Assembly (NCBI GenBank): GCA_963582065.1
Contig: CAUZRQ010000006.1
Location: forward strand, 39,051-103,050
DNA: 64,000 nucleotides
Reading direction: 5' to 3'
Source: UBA8437 sp963582065
GTDB taxonomy: Bacteria > Planctomycetota > Planctomycetia > Planctomycetales > Planctomycetaceae
Position 1 is the first letter of the stretch; every line of letters begins with the position of its first letter. The position numbers and the translations under genes are program-made. Shown in pieces: positions 27,354-36,881 of this stretch. The notes beneath the pieces are model-generated. The model saw nothing but the letters and a program-made list of their open reading frames with translations, was not told the DNA's origin and did not search any database.

Positions 27354-28430
27354 ATGCCTCGACACGGCACCCTGTTGCTGAGCCTGGGGCTGGCCATCGG
27401 CTGGTGCCTGCCGGGCTGCGGCGCAGGCAACCCGGTTTCGGGCGGTGACGGGCCGACCGACGGCGGGCAGCCGACCGCAAATGGTGGCAACGGCGGGTCC
27501 AAGGTCCCGATCGGTGCCCAGCCGGTCGTCCGCGTGATCAACGGCAAGAAGTGGATCGGCGACGTTCCCCGGGACATCTACTTCGAGGACCCGCTGTCGG
27601 TGGCCGCCGACCGGCGTCCGGTGGGAGCCGAGACTGTCGCCGGTGCTCCGATGTCCGATCCGGCCACCACCCCCGCCACCACCTCGGGCGGAACCGACAA
27701 GACCGCCGACGGCGAGAAGCCAGCAGCCACCGCCTCGGCCGACAACTGGAAATCGGTGATCGGCATCGAGCCTCTCAAGACCGAGGTCAAGGCGATCCGC
27801 AACACCCTGACCGGTCACCTCCAGAACGTCGGCAAGTTCAATTCGGGCCTGAAAGAGATCCCCCAAAACGGCGCCACCCTGGCAGTACTGGCCGCCGTGG
27901 CGGGAGCGCACTCCGAAGAGGTCAGTTGGAAGAAGAACGCAAAGTTCGTCCGGGACCTCGCCGGCCAGATGCTCACGGAAAAACTCGCGAGAGGCCGCAA
28001 GTCGTTCGAACAGGTCAAGGCGCCGTTTGAGTCGATCGTCGAGATCCTCGATGGGGGAAGCCCGGCCGATTTGCCCGAGTCGAAGGACCGGGCTGCGTTT
28101 TCGGACTTCGCCGAATTCGGCTACCTGATGCAGCGGATGGACCGTGGCTTCAAGTGGATCCAGGGAAACGCCCGGGACGAGGAGTCGTACAAGGAGAACG
28201 CCGCGAAGGTCCGACACGAGACGGTCGTGATGGGCGTGCTGGCCCGGGTCATCAAGGAAGAAGGATACGGCTGGGCCGACGACGAGGACTTCCTGAAACA
28301 CGCCGACTCGATGCTCAACGCCTGCCTGGCCGCCGAGAAGGCAGTCGCCACCGAGGCGTTCGCCGACTACGACAAGGCCATCACCAAGATCGACCAGCTC
28401 TGCACGCAATGCCACATGGGACGGAGATAG
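27354..28430 (+). CDS. Cytochrome c'-like lipoprotein with C-terminal heme motif
   Basis: 358 residues from the ATG at 27354 (an in-frame codon at 27306 would bury the signal). A lipoprotein signal ends in the lipobox LPGC with Cys22. A low-complexity Gly/Thr linker follows, then a DVPRDIYFEDPLSVAADR segment, then an all-helical domain (about 130-358). The single heme motif CTQCH is 9 residues from the C-terminus (350-354), the arrangement of cytochrome c' four-helix proteins; here the heme cysteines are preceded by a helix with YDKAITKIDQL. It is probably an envelope-anchored electron carrier or ligand-binding protein. It is followed 3 bp later by the protease gene, so the two are co-expressed. 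Confidence 0.8.
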   Translation: MPRHGTLLLSLGLAIGWCLPGCGAGNPVSGGDGPTDGGQPTANGGNGGSKVPIGAQPVVRVINGKKWIGDVPRDIYFEDPLSVAADRRPVGAETVAGAPMSDPATTPATTSGGTDKTADGEKPAATASADNWKSVIGIEPLKTEVKAIRNTLTGHLQNVGKFNSGLKEIPQNGATLAVLAAVAGAHSEEVSWKKNAKFVRDLAGQMLTEKLARGRKSFEQVKAPFESIVEILDGGSPADLPESKDRAAFSDFAEFGYLMQRMDRGFKWIQGNARDEESYKENAAKVRHETVVMGVLARVIKEEGYGWADDEDFLKHADSMLNACLAAEKAVATEAFADYDKAITKIDQLCTQCHMGRR

Positions 28431-28433
28431 ACA

Positions 28434-29411
28434 GTGCCTGACCGAAGGACCTGCCGGTGGACGACCGGATTGACCGCCGTTGTGCTGTTGACCACGTCGG
28501 CCGTCACCGCCAACGGTGACGTGATCACGCTGAAATCGGGTCAGAAGATCGAGGCCCCGGTGCTCAAGGAAACCGACGCGGCGGTGTACCTGGATGTCGG
28601 GGTCGACGTGTTGAGAGTGCCGATCGAGAAGATCGCCTCGCGGGCGAAGAATGCCGCCGAGGCGGACGCGGCCAAGGCCCGGGTCAGCAAGAACCGCATC
28701 TACGCCACCGGGCGGATGCCGGCCAAGCCGATCAAGGAACTGGCCCGCGCCTTCGGTGCCGCGGTCGTGCTGGTGCAGACCCCCAGCGGACTGGGTTCGG
28801 GGTTCATCGTCAACGAGCGCGGACTGTGCGTGACCAATTACCACGTGGTCGAAAAGGAGACTCGGATCGCAGTGGTGATCTTCGACCGCGACAAGAACGG
28901 CAAGTTCAGTCGCACCCGGATCGACAAGGTCAAGATCCTGGCCCTCAACCCGTTCTTTGATCTCGCATTGCTCGAAATCCCCCGGACCAAGAACCAGGTC
29001 TTCAAGACCGTGGTGATCACCGGATCGCACGATCACCGCGAGGGAGACGAAGTGTTTGCGATCGGCAATCCGCTGGGACTCGAGCGGAGCGTGTCGCGGG
29101 GGATTGTCAGCACCCGCAACCGCAACTTCGGCGGGCTGGCCTACATCCAGATGACCGCCCAGATCAACCCGGGCAACAGCGGGGGGCCGCTGTTCAACAG
29201 CCGCGGCGAGGTGATCGGGGTGACCAACATGGGGATCCCCGCCGGTGAGGGACTGGGGTTCGCCATTCCCTCGGTCTACGTCAAGCACTTCCTGGACAAC
29301 AACGAAGCATGGGCCTTCGACAAGGACAACCCCAACACCGGTTTCCGCTACCAGGACGCTCCCCGCCGGAAGAACCCGAATCCACCGCCGACGGGGGCGA
29401 CCGCCAAGTGA
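28434..29411 (+). CDS. Secreted trypsin-like serine protease (S1C/HtrA-type, no PDZ)
   Basis: 325 residues, GTG start 3 bp after the previous stop (GGAG upstream). A signal peptide (TGLTAVVLLTTSAVTA) is followed by a small N-terminal domain with an SH3-like pattern (VITLKSGQKIEAPVLKETDAA), common in planctomycete HtrA relatives. The catalytic triad is visible: His137 (TNYHVV), Asp176 (FFDLALLEI) and Ser249 (NPGNSGGPLF). It ends shortly after the protease domain, so no PDZ domain is present, unlike DegP. It is probably a periplasmic quality-control or processing protease; the close coupling with a heme lipoprotein is noteworthy. Confidence 0.93.
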   Translation: MPDRRTCRWTTGLTAVVLLTTSAVTANGDVITLKSGQKIEAPVLKETDAAVYLDVGVDVLRVPIEKIASRAKNAAEADAAKARVSKNRIYATGRMPAKPIKELARAFGAAVVLVQTPSGLGSGFIVNERGLCVTNYHVVEKETRIAVVIFDRDKNGKFSRTRIDKVKILALNPFFDLALLEIPRTKNQVFKTVVITGSHDHREGDEVFAIGNPLGLERSVSRGIVSTRNRNFGGLAYIQMTAQINPGNSGGPLFNSRGEVIGVTNMGIPAGEGLGFAIPSVYVKHFLDNNEAWAFDKDNPNTGFRYQDAPRRKNPNPPPTGATAK

Positions 29412-29642
29412 ACGATTCCGGACTCCCACGAGAAATCCTTCAAACGTGACACTTGCCGATTCGGACGGGTTTCACGGAGAATACGAGAGGCAGGGAAACA
29501 CGCTCCGCCTCATGACCAGCAAACTCCCCCATTTCCCTGTCAGGATCCGCAAGGCTCAAGCGTTCGCTTTTCCGACCGCTCCCAGCGCAGCGACCGGCTG
29601 CCACCCCGGCTGACAACCGCCCAACCTACGGGAAGATTCAAC

Positions 29643-31466
29643 ATGATCCGCTCGCTCCCCCGCCAATCCTTCGCCGGCCTTTTCATCCTGGCCGTGGTGG
29701 TTGCATCGCGTCCGGCCGTCGCCGCCGATGTTCCGGCTCCGAAGAGACTGCCACCACGCGTGGTGGCCTATTTTTCCGTTCCCAACGTCACCGAACTGAA
29801 GAAGCGATTCGAACAGTCCCAGTTCGGACTGATGGTCAAGGACCCCGCGATGGCCGACTTCGTCGCCGATGTCAAGGTGGCGTTCGCCAACGCCTCCAAG
29901 GACGTCCAGGCCCAGGGCGGATTCACCCTCACCGACCTGCTGACGATTCCCAACGGAAACGTCACGATCGCTGCCCTGATCGGCGGCCGGCAAGGTCCCG
30001 GGTACGTGATGATGCTGGATTTCGGCACCAAGCGGACGACCGTCGACAAGTTGATCACCAAGGCTGCCGAGGGCCTAGCCAACAGCGGCGGCAAGAAGAC
30101 CCAGGTCGATGCCGGTGGCGTCTCGATCACCAACTTCGAACTCCCGACGCCTCCGCCGGATCCCAACGCGCCCGAGGGTGAAGCTGCTCTCCAGGTTCCC
30201 AAGTCGCTGACGCAGATCGGTTGGTTCGTCAAGGACACCACGCTGGTCGTCGGCAACGGAGCTGACACGCTGCGGTCGGTCATCGCCCGCTGGGACGGCA
30301 AACACTCCTCTACGTTCGCCAACAATCCGGTCTACCGATACATCGCGGAAAAGGGAGCCGGGGACGGGGCCGAGCCGATCCTCGAGTGGTTCTTCGACCC
30401 GATCGCGACGACCACCGGTGTGGTCAACGCGGTCTTTCCCAACAATTTCCAGGCCCAGTTGATACTCGGTTTCCTGACCCCCCTCGGTTTGGACAAGGTC
30501 AGGGGGATTGGCGGCACCGTGAACATGATCACGCCGAAGTACGAGGACATCAGCCGGACGGTCATCTACGTCGACGCGCCCCGGACCGGAGCACTCGACC
30601 TGTTGAAGTTCCCGGCGATCGCCCAGGCTCCACCCAAGTGGGTCCCGGCCAACGTCGATTCGTACATGTCACTCAACTGGGATCTCAAGTCCGCCTGGCG
30701 TGGCATCGCCACGCTGGTCGACTCGTTCAACGCCCAGGGCCCCGGGACGTTCGACGCCCTGATGGACCAGCTGGCCCAGGACCCGATGGGGCCGATGATC
30801 CACCCCAAGAAGGACCTCATCGATCACCTCTCGGGACGCATCCAGTTCCTCACCGATTCGATCCAGCCGCAGCAGGCCGGTGACCCGCCGGTTCAGCGGA
30901 TAATGTTCGCCCTGGGCGTGAAGAACATCGATGGCATCAAGGCCACCGCCAACAAGCTGGCAAACTCGCCCGGATCCCCGATCATGACCCGGCAGTTTCG
31001 GGGCGAGACGATCTACGTATTGCCCGCAGGGATTCAACTCGGTGATCCGGCCGGCTCGTCGATCGGCCTCAGTATCACCCAGGGCAACCTGATGATCGGG
31101 ATCCCCGACACCCTGATCGAACAGGCAATCCGGGGTGACGTCGAACCGCTTTCCGGCAGCGCCGAGTACAAGCGGCTGGCGTCCGGATTCCCCGCCAGCA
31201 GTTCGTCGATCAGCTACAGCAGGCAGAGCACTCAGGTCCGCTTTCTCTACGACCTGCTCCGATCAGGTGCCTTCCCGCCGGGTGCTCCGGGTGCCGGATT
31301 CCCCGGGGCCGACGCCCAGGGACCGATCCCGCTGGACTTCAAGAAACTGCCCCCCTTCGAGACAATCGAAAAGTACATGCTCTCCTCGGGGGGCTACATC
31401 ATCCCCGACAAGAACGGGGCGGTCTACGTCGGCTTCTCGCCAAGGAAAACCACGACCTCGAAGTAG
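29643..31466 (+). CDS. Secreted DUF3352-like protein of unknown function
   Basis: 607 residues with a signal peptide (LFILAVVVASRPAVAA). The sequence resembles the planctomycete DUF3352-like group: an opening VAYFSVPNV strand, repeated alpha/beta modules with GLSITQGNLMIGIPDTLIEQAI typical near the C-terminus, and YVLPAG/YIIPDKNGAVYVGFSP. No catalytic motif or metal site is evident. GGAAG-like purines precede the ATG. The 231 bp before it (29412-29642) contain no gene. The likely location is the envelope; function is unknown. Confidence 0.75.
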   Translation: MIRSLPRQSFAGLFILAVVVASRPAVAADVPAPKRLPPRVVAYFSVPNVTELKKRFEQSQFGLMVKDPAMADFVADVKVAFANASKDVQAQGGFTLTDLLTIPNGNVTIAALIGGRQGPGYVMMLDFGTKRTTVDKLITKAAEGLANSGGKKTQVDAGGVSITNFELPTPPPDPNAPEGEAALQVPKSLTQIGWFVKDTTLVVGNGADTLRSVIARWDGKHSSTFANNPVYRYIAEKGAGDGAEPILEWFFDPIATTTGVVNAVFPNNFQAQLILGFLTPLGLDKVRGIGGTVNMITPKYEDISRTVIYVDAPRTGALDLLKFPAIAQAPPKWVPANVDSYMSLNWDLKSAWRGIATLVDSFNAQGPGTFDALMDQLAQDPMGPMIHPKKDLIDHLSGRIQFLTDSIQPQQAGDPPVQRIMFALGVKNIDGIKATANKLANSPGSPIMTRQFRGETIYVLPAGIQLGDPAGSSIGLSITQGNLMIGIPDTLIEQAIRGDVEPLSGSAEYKRLASGFPASSSSISYSRQSTQVRFLYDLLRSGAFPPGAPGAGFPGADAQGPIPLDFKKLPPFETIEKYMLSSGGYIIPDKNGAVYVGFSPRKTTTSK

Positions 31467-31578
31467 TCTCGCCTCCGTGATTCGACACCCCGCCACCACA
31501 CGCCGGGCCTCGGAACCTCACCGTGAGTCCGGTGTTCAATTCTCTTGACCTGTTTCGAACCCGAACCGGACGCCGACC

Positions 31579-32982
31579 ATGCTGGACCGATTGCTTCGCT
31601 GTGACCGTCGCCTGCTGACCGCCCTGCTGGTCATCCCGCTGTCGCTGTCGGCCGACGCCCAGGAGCGGAACCCGGCCGCCGCCGGGATCCGCAAGGACTC
31701 GGAAAAACCTGCGAGGCCGAGCGACAACCGCGCCTCGCTCTTCGATCAACTCGACCAGAACAAGGATGGGGTGCTTGTGGTCGACGAGTTGACCGAGGAC
31801 CAGGCCAAGGCTTTCGGCCGCCTGCTCCGGATTGCAGACCGCAACAAGGACGGGCGTCTGACACGTCCAGAGTTCCTCTCCTACCTTGAAGCCGACAGGC
31901 CCGCCCCCGCCGACGGGCCTGGCCGGCGTGAGCCAAGGCCGCAGCGGAGAGTCAACGCTGCCCCGGACGGGGCCTTCGAGAGATTTGACCGCAACAAGGA
32001 CGGCAAGCTGGTTCCCGAGGAGTTTCCCGAACCGGCCCGTGAACGGATCACCAGCTATCTCAAGCAACTCGGCAAGGACGGGCTCTCCCGCGAGGACTTC
32101 GCGGCGATGTACCGGGGGCGACAGGTCAGCAGGGGGCAGGAGAATCGCAACAGGCCCGGTGACCGCGGGCAACGCGAACGGGCCAACGAACAGGCTCGAC
32201 GAGAACAGTTCTTCGACCGGCTCGATCGTGACAAGGACGGAACACTGACCGAAAAGGAGTTCCCCGAAGGCTCGCGGGGACTGTTCACCTTCCTGGCCCG
32301 CCGGCTGGAGAAGAGGCCGGGCGAGTCGATCAGCAAGCAGGAATTCCTTGCCTCGATGCCCTCCGGACCAGCCAACCAACGCCGTCCCGAACCGAACGCA
32401 CCGGGCCAACCGGGCGACCAGCCCCGCCGCGGTGGACCTCCCGGAACCGAACGCGGCCCGTTGCTCATCCGCGTTCTCGACCTCAACCGCGACGGTCGAC
32501 TCAGCCGTGAGGAATTCGCCAGGGCTGCCGAGCAATTCGAACAACTCGACAGCAACAGCGACGGACAACTCGATCCCAGGGAACTCTTCGGAGGTTCACG
32601 TTCCGGCTCACGATCGGGCACGCGACCGGGTTCGAGATCCGGTGGACGTCCCGCGGCGGGACCGGACGCCCGGCCGGATTCGAGACCCGGTGACCGTCCC
32701 AACGCTCGACCGGGAACCCGTCCCCGCCGTCCGCGACGACCCGAATCGGCTCAACCGGCCGATGCCCCGAACAACCAGAAGGCCTCCCCGCGGGGGCGGC
32801 TCTTCGGACGACTCGACCGAAACAGCGACGGGATGATCCAGGCTGAGGAGATACCAGCCTCGTTGCGTGATCGGCTGAAGACGTTCGATGCCGACGGCGA
32901 CGGGAACCTCTCTCCCACGGAATTCAGCCGTGGGCTGAGGCAGCAACCCCCCGTGCCCACCGAACGGTCTGAAGACCGATAG
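31579..32982 (+). CDS. Secreted multi-EF-hand protein
   Basis: 467 residues. A signal peptide (LLTALLVIPLSLSADAQ) is followed by about eight EF-hand loops of the DxNxDG type (DQNKDGVLVVDEL, DRNKDGRLTRPEF, DRNKDGKLVPEEF, DRDKDGTLTEKEF, DLNRDGRLSREEF, DSNSDGQLDPREL, DRNSDGMIQAEEI, DADGDGNLSPTEF), most arranged as two halves. A Ser/Arg/Pro/Gly low-complexity linker (about 337-395) separates the last two loops from the rest. It probably binds calcium outside the cytoplasm. No enzyme domain is seen. Transcribed in the same direction as the DUF3352-like gene, 112 bp downstream of it. Confidence 0.88.
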   Translation: MLDRLLRCDRRLLTALLVIPLSLSADAQERNPAAAGIRKDSEKPARPSDNRASLFDQLDQNKDGVLVVDELTEDQAKAFGRLLRIADRNKDGRLTRPEFLSYLEADRPAPADGPGRREPRPQRRVNAAPDGAFERFDRNKDGKLVPEEFPEPARERITSYLKQLGKDGLSREDFAAMYRGRQVSRGQENRNRPGDRGQRERANEQARREQFFDRLDRDKDGTLTEKEFPEGSRGLFTFLARRLEKRPGESISKQEFLASMPSGPANQRRPEPNAPGQPGDQPRRGGPPGTERGPLLIRVLDLNRDGRLSREEFARAAEQFEQLDSNSDGQLDPRELFGGSRSGSRSGTRPGSRSGGRPAAGPDARPDSRPGDRPNARPGTRPRRPRRPESAQPADAPNNQKASPRGRLFGRLDRNSDGMIQAEEIPASLRDRLKTFDADGDGNLSPTEFSRGLRQQPPVPTERSEDR

Positions 32983-33007
32983 CAAGGGGGCCTGGGGCAG
33001 ACACCGG

Positions 33008-33679
33008 ATGGGGCGATCCTGGCGAGACCGGCTGGCGTTCTTCCGCCAGGTCCGCGAACACTACCACACGACCGGCGCGATCGCGCCGTCGAGCCGGTTC
33101 CTGGCGCGGGCCCAGGCGGAACCGCTGGCGAGCTTGAAGGCGCGGGTCGGGCGACCGGTGCGGGTGCTGGAGGTGGGTCCGGGAACCGGGGCGGTGACCC
33201 GCCGGATCGTCCAACTGCTCGAACCCGACGACACGTTCGATTTGGTCGAGATCAACCAGGCCTTCGCCGACCTGCTCCAACGGCGTTTCACCGACGACCC
33301 CGCGTTCACGCCGCTGTCCGGCTCGGCCCGCGTCCACGCGGTGCCACTGCAGGAATTCTCCTCCGAGGCCCCCTACGACGTGATTGTCTCCGGATTGCCG
33401 ATGAACAACTTCTCGTCCGAACTCGTCGAGGAACTCTTCGAAGCCTACTTCAGGCTGCTCGCCCCCGAGGGAACTCTGTCGTACTTCGAATACATCTGCA
33501 TGCGGCCATTACGGAAACTGGTTTCGGGACGGGCGGACCGGGAGCGGGTGAACCGGCTTGCCGAGATCATGGGACGTCACTGCCGGCAGAGGCGGGTGCG
33601 GACCAGTTGGGTCCTGGTCAACCTCCCGCCCGCCTGGGTCCAGCATCTCTCGGGAACCGTCATCACGGCGGCGAGTTGA
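33008..33679 (+). CDS. Class I SAM-dependent methyltransferase (phospholipid N-methyltransferase-like)
   Basis: 223 residues, cytosolic or membrane-associated. Motif I LEVGPGTGAVT (residues 54-64), then VEIN for the acidic ribose-binding residue, and DVIVSGLPMNNFS as motif IV. The region resembles bacterial PmtA-type phosphatidylethanolamine N-methyltransferases, and less closely rRNA adenine dimethylases, which share the SGLP/NLPY-type motif. The C-terminal AWVQHL segment could contact membrane. Starts 25 bp after the EF-hand gene. The phospholipid role is family resemblance, not proof. Confidence 0.8.
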   Translation: MGRSWRDRLAFFRQVREHYHTTGAIAPSSRFLARAQAEPLASLKARVGRPVRVLEVGPGTGAVTRRIVQLLEPDDTFDLVEINQAFADLLQRRFTDDPAFTPLSGSARVHAVPLQEFSSEAPYDVIVSGLPMNNFSSELVEELFEAYFRLLAPEGTLSYFEYICMRPLRKLVSGRADRERVNRLAEIMGRHCRQRRVRTSWVLVNLPPAWVQHLSGTVITAAS

Positions 33680-33754
33680 GACTCGAGGCGGACCTCGATC
33701 GCCACCGACAGGACTGCTTGCCGCCTCGGCGATCGGCTGTTCTAATCGCGGCCG

Positions 33755-34843
33755 ATGAACGGGTGGGGACAAAACGGCTGGACCGGCGGCCAGTACAGCC
33801 TGTGGCGGCTGCTGCTGGGCCTGGGAGTCCTGTCGCTGGCCGTCTGCCAACTGGCCGCCTCCGGGGGCGACCCGGTCACGCTGCTCACCGCCGTCACCGC
33901 GTTGGTGCTGTCGATCGCGGTGGTTGTCGGCTGGTGGGACAGCCCGGCCGCGGCCCTGCTGGCCACGCTGACGGCCGGGCTGGTCGTCCAGGATTCCGAC
34001 CTGTCACTTCGACTGTGGCCGCTGGTCGCCATGCTGGTGCTGCACGCGGTGGCTCCACTGGCACCGTTCGGATCTCGGATGGCTCGGGGCCGGGTCGACC
34101 CCGACGGCGGTTGGCGGTTGCCCGTGTGGTTGTACGTGGGCAGTTGGATCGTGCTGCTGACGGCCACCGTGCTGGCTGTCTTCGACACGCATCCCGATGG
34201 AATCACCTGGACCGACCTGGCCAACCGGGCCGGAGTGGTGACCGCCACCATCCTGGCCCCGGCACCCCGGACCCGTCGCCTGGCCTGGCTGATCGTGGGA
34301 TTGACCTGGATCGGTGTGTGCTGGACCGGTGTGGCGGACTGGTGGCTGGCCGGGCTGGTCCCGGCCTGGCTGTTGTCCAGCGACCCCGGCTGGGTCCCCG
34401 GCGGCAGCCACCGGCACGACCGACCGGGACCGGCCTGGCTGTTCTACGACGGCCACTGCGGCCTGTGTCACCGCTGTGTCCGGCTGGTGCTGGCCGAGGA
34501 TCGACGCGAGGACACGATTCGACTGGCACCTCTGCAGGGAGCCGCATTCTCGGAGATGGTCGAGGAGTCGGTGCGGGAGCGATTGCCCGACAGCATCGTG
34601 TTGGTCACGCCCACCGGCCGGGTCCTGTGCCGCTCGGCCGCGATACTCGAACTCGGCCGCCTGCTCGGGGGCTGCTGGCGGTTGGCTGCCGGCTTCGCCC
34701 GTCTGATCCCCCGTCCCCTGGCCGACCTCGCCTATCGCCTGGTGGCCGCGATTCGGCACCGCCTGTTCGGGCGTCCCACCGAGGCGTGTCCACTGATTCC
34801 CGCCGAGTTGCGAGAGCGATTTGACCTGCGGTACGACGAGTGA
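33755..34843 (+). CDS. Membrane protein fused to a DCC (DUF393) thiol-disulfide-like domain
   Basis: 362 residues. The N-terminal 205 residues contain several hydrophobic helices (about 16-35, 41-60, 63-78, 88-103, 124-142, 177-205). The C-terminal domain begins WLFYDGHCGLCHRCV with the DCC motif D-x2-CxxC (C235, C238) and continues with the usual LAPLQG segment of DUF393 and a C-terminal RFDLRYDE end. DCC proteins are thought to act in thiol redox chemistry. Most are free-standing of about 130 residues; this membrane fusion would tether it to the inner membrane. A spurious frame from 33607 overlaps it and is not the gene. Confidence 0.85.
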   Translation: MNGWGQNGWTGGQYSLWRLLLGLGVLSLAVCQLAASGGDPVTLLTAVTALVLSIAVVVGWWDSPAAALLATLTAGLVVQDSDLSLRLWPLVAMLVLHAVAPLAPFGSRMARGRVDPDGGWRLPVWLYVGSWIVLLTATVLAVFDTHPDGITWTDLANRAGVVTATILAPAPRTRRLAWLIVGLTWIGVCWTGVADWWLAGLVPAWLLSSDPGWVPGGSHRHDRPGPAWLFYDGHCGLCHRCVRLVLAEDRREDTIRLAPLQGAAFSEMVEESVRERLPDSIVLVTPTGRVLCRSAAILELGRLLGGCWRLAAGFARLIPRPLADLAYRLVAAIRHRLFGRPTEACPLIPAELRERFDLRYDE

Positions 34844-34936
34844 TTTGGAGCGGGGGCTCTGCTAGACTGATGGTTCGCGCCCGACTTCATCGACGTCGAA
34901 CGAACTCCAACGGCCACTCAACACGGAACCCACAAC

Positions 34937-35854
34937 ATGGCAGCTCCTTCGATTGTCCCCGGTGAAACCCGGATCGGCTGGATCGGCACGGGCGTGATGG
35001 GTGGCAGCATGGTCGGCCACCTGATCGACGCCGGCTTCCAGGCCACCGTCTACTCGCGGACCCGCGACAAGGCCGAACCGGTGCTCGCCAAGGGAGCCGA
35101 GTGGGCCGATTCGCCCAGGGCCGTCGCCGAGGCATCGGACGTGATCTTCGCGATCGTCGGATTCCCCAGCGATGTCCGCGAGGTGATGCTGGGTGAAAAT
35201 GGGGCACTGGCCGGCTCGAAGTCCGGCAACGTGCTGGTCGACATGACCACCAGCGAGCCGTCGTTGGCGGTCGAGATCCACGAGGCGGCCCAGGCCCGTG
35301 GCGTGCACAGTGTCGACGCCCCGGTCTCGGGTGGCGACGTCGGCGCCAAGAACGGGACCCTCTCGATCATGATCGGCGGCGACGCCGAAGTGGTCCAGGC
35401 CCTGCAGCCCTGCTGGGACGCGATGGGCGGCACGATCGTGCACCAGGGCGGAGCCGGAGCCGGGCAGCACACCAAGATGGTCAACCAGATCCTGATCGCC
35501 ACCAACATGATCGGAGTCTGCGAGGCCCTGCTGTACGGGCAGCAGGCCGGGCTCGACCTGCCAACGGTCCTGGAATCAGTCGGCGGCGGCGCCGCCGCCA
35601 GCTGGTCGCTGTCCAACCTCGGGCCCCGGATCATGGACAACAACTTCGATCCCGGATTCTTCGTCGAACACTTCATCAAGGACATGGGCATCGCGTTGTC
35701 CGAGGGCAAAACCCTGGGACTCTCGCTGCCGGGACTGGCCCTCTCGCACCAGCTCTACCTGGGCCTGCAGGCGCAGGGTCACGGGCGAGACGGGACCCAC
35801 GCGCTGGAACTGTCGCTAGCGTCCGGTTCGGGTGTCGACTGGAAGAGCCGCTAG
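34937..35854 (+). CDS. NAD(P)-dependent 3-hydroxyisobutyrate dehydrogenase-family oxidoreductase
   Basis: 305 residues. Rossmann motif GWIGTGVMGGSM (14-25), substrate-binding VDAPVSGGDVGA, and catalytic lysine K180 in GQHTKMVNQ place it in the beta-hydroxyacid dehydrogenase family (3-hydroxyisobutyrate dehydrogenase, tartronate semialdehyde reductase, glyoxylate/succinic semialdehyde reductase). Substrate specificity is not readable. It lies 79 bp upstream of dapA in the same direction; a short-chain acid role beside malate synthase is possible but speculative. Confidence 0.92.
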   Translation: MAAPSIVPGETRIGWIGTGVMGGSMVGHLIDAGFQATVYSRTRDKAEPVLAKGAEWADSPRAVAEASDVIFAIVGFPSDVREVMLGENGALAGSKSGNVLVDMTTSEPSLAVEIHEAAQARGVHSVDAPVSGGDVGAKNGTLSIMIGGDAEVVQALQPCWDAMGGTIVHQGGAGAGQHTKMVNQILIATNMIGVCEALLYGQQAGLDLPTVLESVGGGAAASWSLSNLGPRIMDNNFDPGFFVEHFIKDMGIALSEGKTLGLSLPGLALSHQLYLGLQAQGHGRDGTHALELSLASGSGVDWKSR

Positions 35855-35933
35855 AAACCCAACGGGACCACTCGAAGCGGTTCACGCCCCGGGGGCAGTC
35901 CGGGGGTTCGTGAAGAGGTGGAAAGGGTAGAGG

Positions 35934-36833
35934 ATGGGAAACAAGGGTGAACAATTCGCCGGACTGACCGTGGCGCTGGTGACGCCGTTTGCCGACGGGG
36001 AAATCGACAAGGCGGCCCTGAGAGCACTGGTCGACTTTCACGCCGAATCGGGCACCGACTGCATCAGCCCGGTGGGGACGACCGGTGAAAGTCCCACGCT
36101 GTCGCACGACGAGCACGAACAGGTGATCCGGATCGTCTGCGAACAGGCGGCCGGACGAATCCCGGTCATGGCCGGGACCGGGTCCAACAGCACGACCGAA
36201 GCGATCCGGTTGACGAGGTTCGCCCAGTCGGTCGGAGCCGACGCGGCACTGATGGTCGCTCCGTACTACAACAAGCCGACCCAGAGCGGATTCTTCGAAC
36301 ACTACAAGGCGGTGGCCGAGGCAGTCGATCTGCCGATCGTGCTCTACAACATCCCCGGCCGCACGGCCAAGAACATGGAGCCCGAGACGATCGCCCGTAT
36401 CGGCGAACTGGACAACATCGTGGCGGTCAAGGAATCGACCGGCTCGATGGACCAGGCCTCCCAGGTCCTGGCCATCTCCGACCTCACGGTGCTTTCCGGA
36501 GACGACAGCCTGACCCTGCCGCTGCTGTCGATCGGTGGCAGCGGAGTCGTCTCGGTCGTCGGCAACATCATCCCCGACGACGTCAAGGCGATGCTGGTGG
36601 CATTCGAGAACGGAGACCTCGCCGAGGCCCAGAAGTGGCACGCGCGCCTGTTCCCCCTCTGCCGAGACCTGCTCGGGCTGGCCACCAACCCGATCCCGAT
36701 CAAGGCCGCGATGGGCCTCCTGGGACGTGACACCGGCGAAGTGCGGCTGCCGATGACTCCACTGGCCTCCGAAGAACTGGCCGACCTCAAGACAACTCTC
36801 TCCGGTTACGGTCTGTTGTCGGCAGCCGGCTGA
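35934..36833 (+). CDS. dapA: 4-hydroxy-tetrahydrodipicolinate synthase DapA
   Basis: 299 residues, the standard DapA length. Family motifs: VTPF, GTTGESPTL (Thr of the proton relay), ALMVAPYYNKP, LYNIPGRT (Tyr138) and the Schiff-base lysine K166 in AVKESTGS. It condenses pyruvate with aspartate semialdehyde, the first step of lysine and meso-diaminopimelate synthesis. GAGG lies just before the ATG. The neighbouring dehydrogenase is not a lysine-pathway enzyme, so co-transcription need not mean one pathway. Confidence 0.93.
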   Translation: MGNKGEQFAGLTVALVTPFADGEIDKAALRALVDFHAESGTDCISPVGTTGESPTLSHDEHEQVIRIVCEQAAGRIPVMAGTGSNSTTEAIRLTRFAQSVGADAALMVAPYYNKPTQSGFFEHYKAVAEAVDLPIVLYNIPGRTAKNMEPETIARIGELDNIVAVKESTGSMDQASQVLAISDLTVLSGDDSLTLPLLSIGGSGVVSVVGNIIPDDVKAMLVAFENGDLAEAQKWHARLFPLCRDLLGLATNPIPIKAAMGLLGRDTGEVRLPMTPLASEELADLKTTLSGYGLLSAAG

Positions 36834-36881
36834 CGTGGCAGAATCGAAGGCTCAACAACTCGAGTGTCGGGGAGGCTGGCG

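Noticed and set aside
27174..29429. 751-codon minus-strand open frame
   Set aside because: Antisense to the cytochrome lipoprotein and HtrA-like protease, which have clear catalytic and lipobox motifs on the plus strand.
33607..34824. 405-codon plus-strand frame overlapping the DCC fusion
   Set aside because: Out-of-frame shadow; the 33755 frame has the DCC CxxC motif and the better start.
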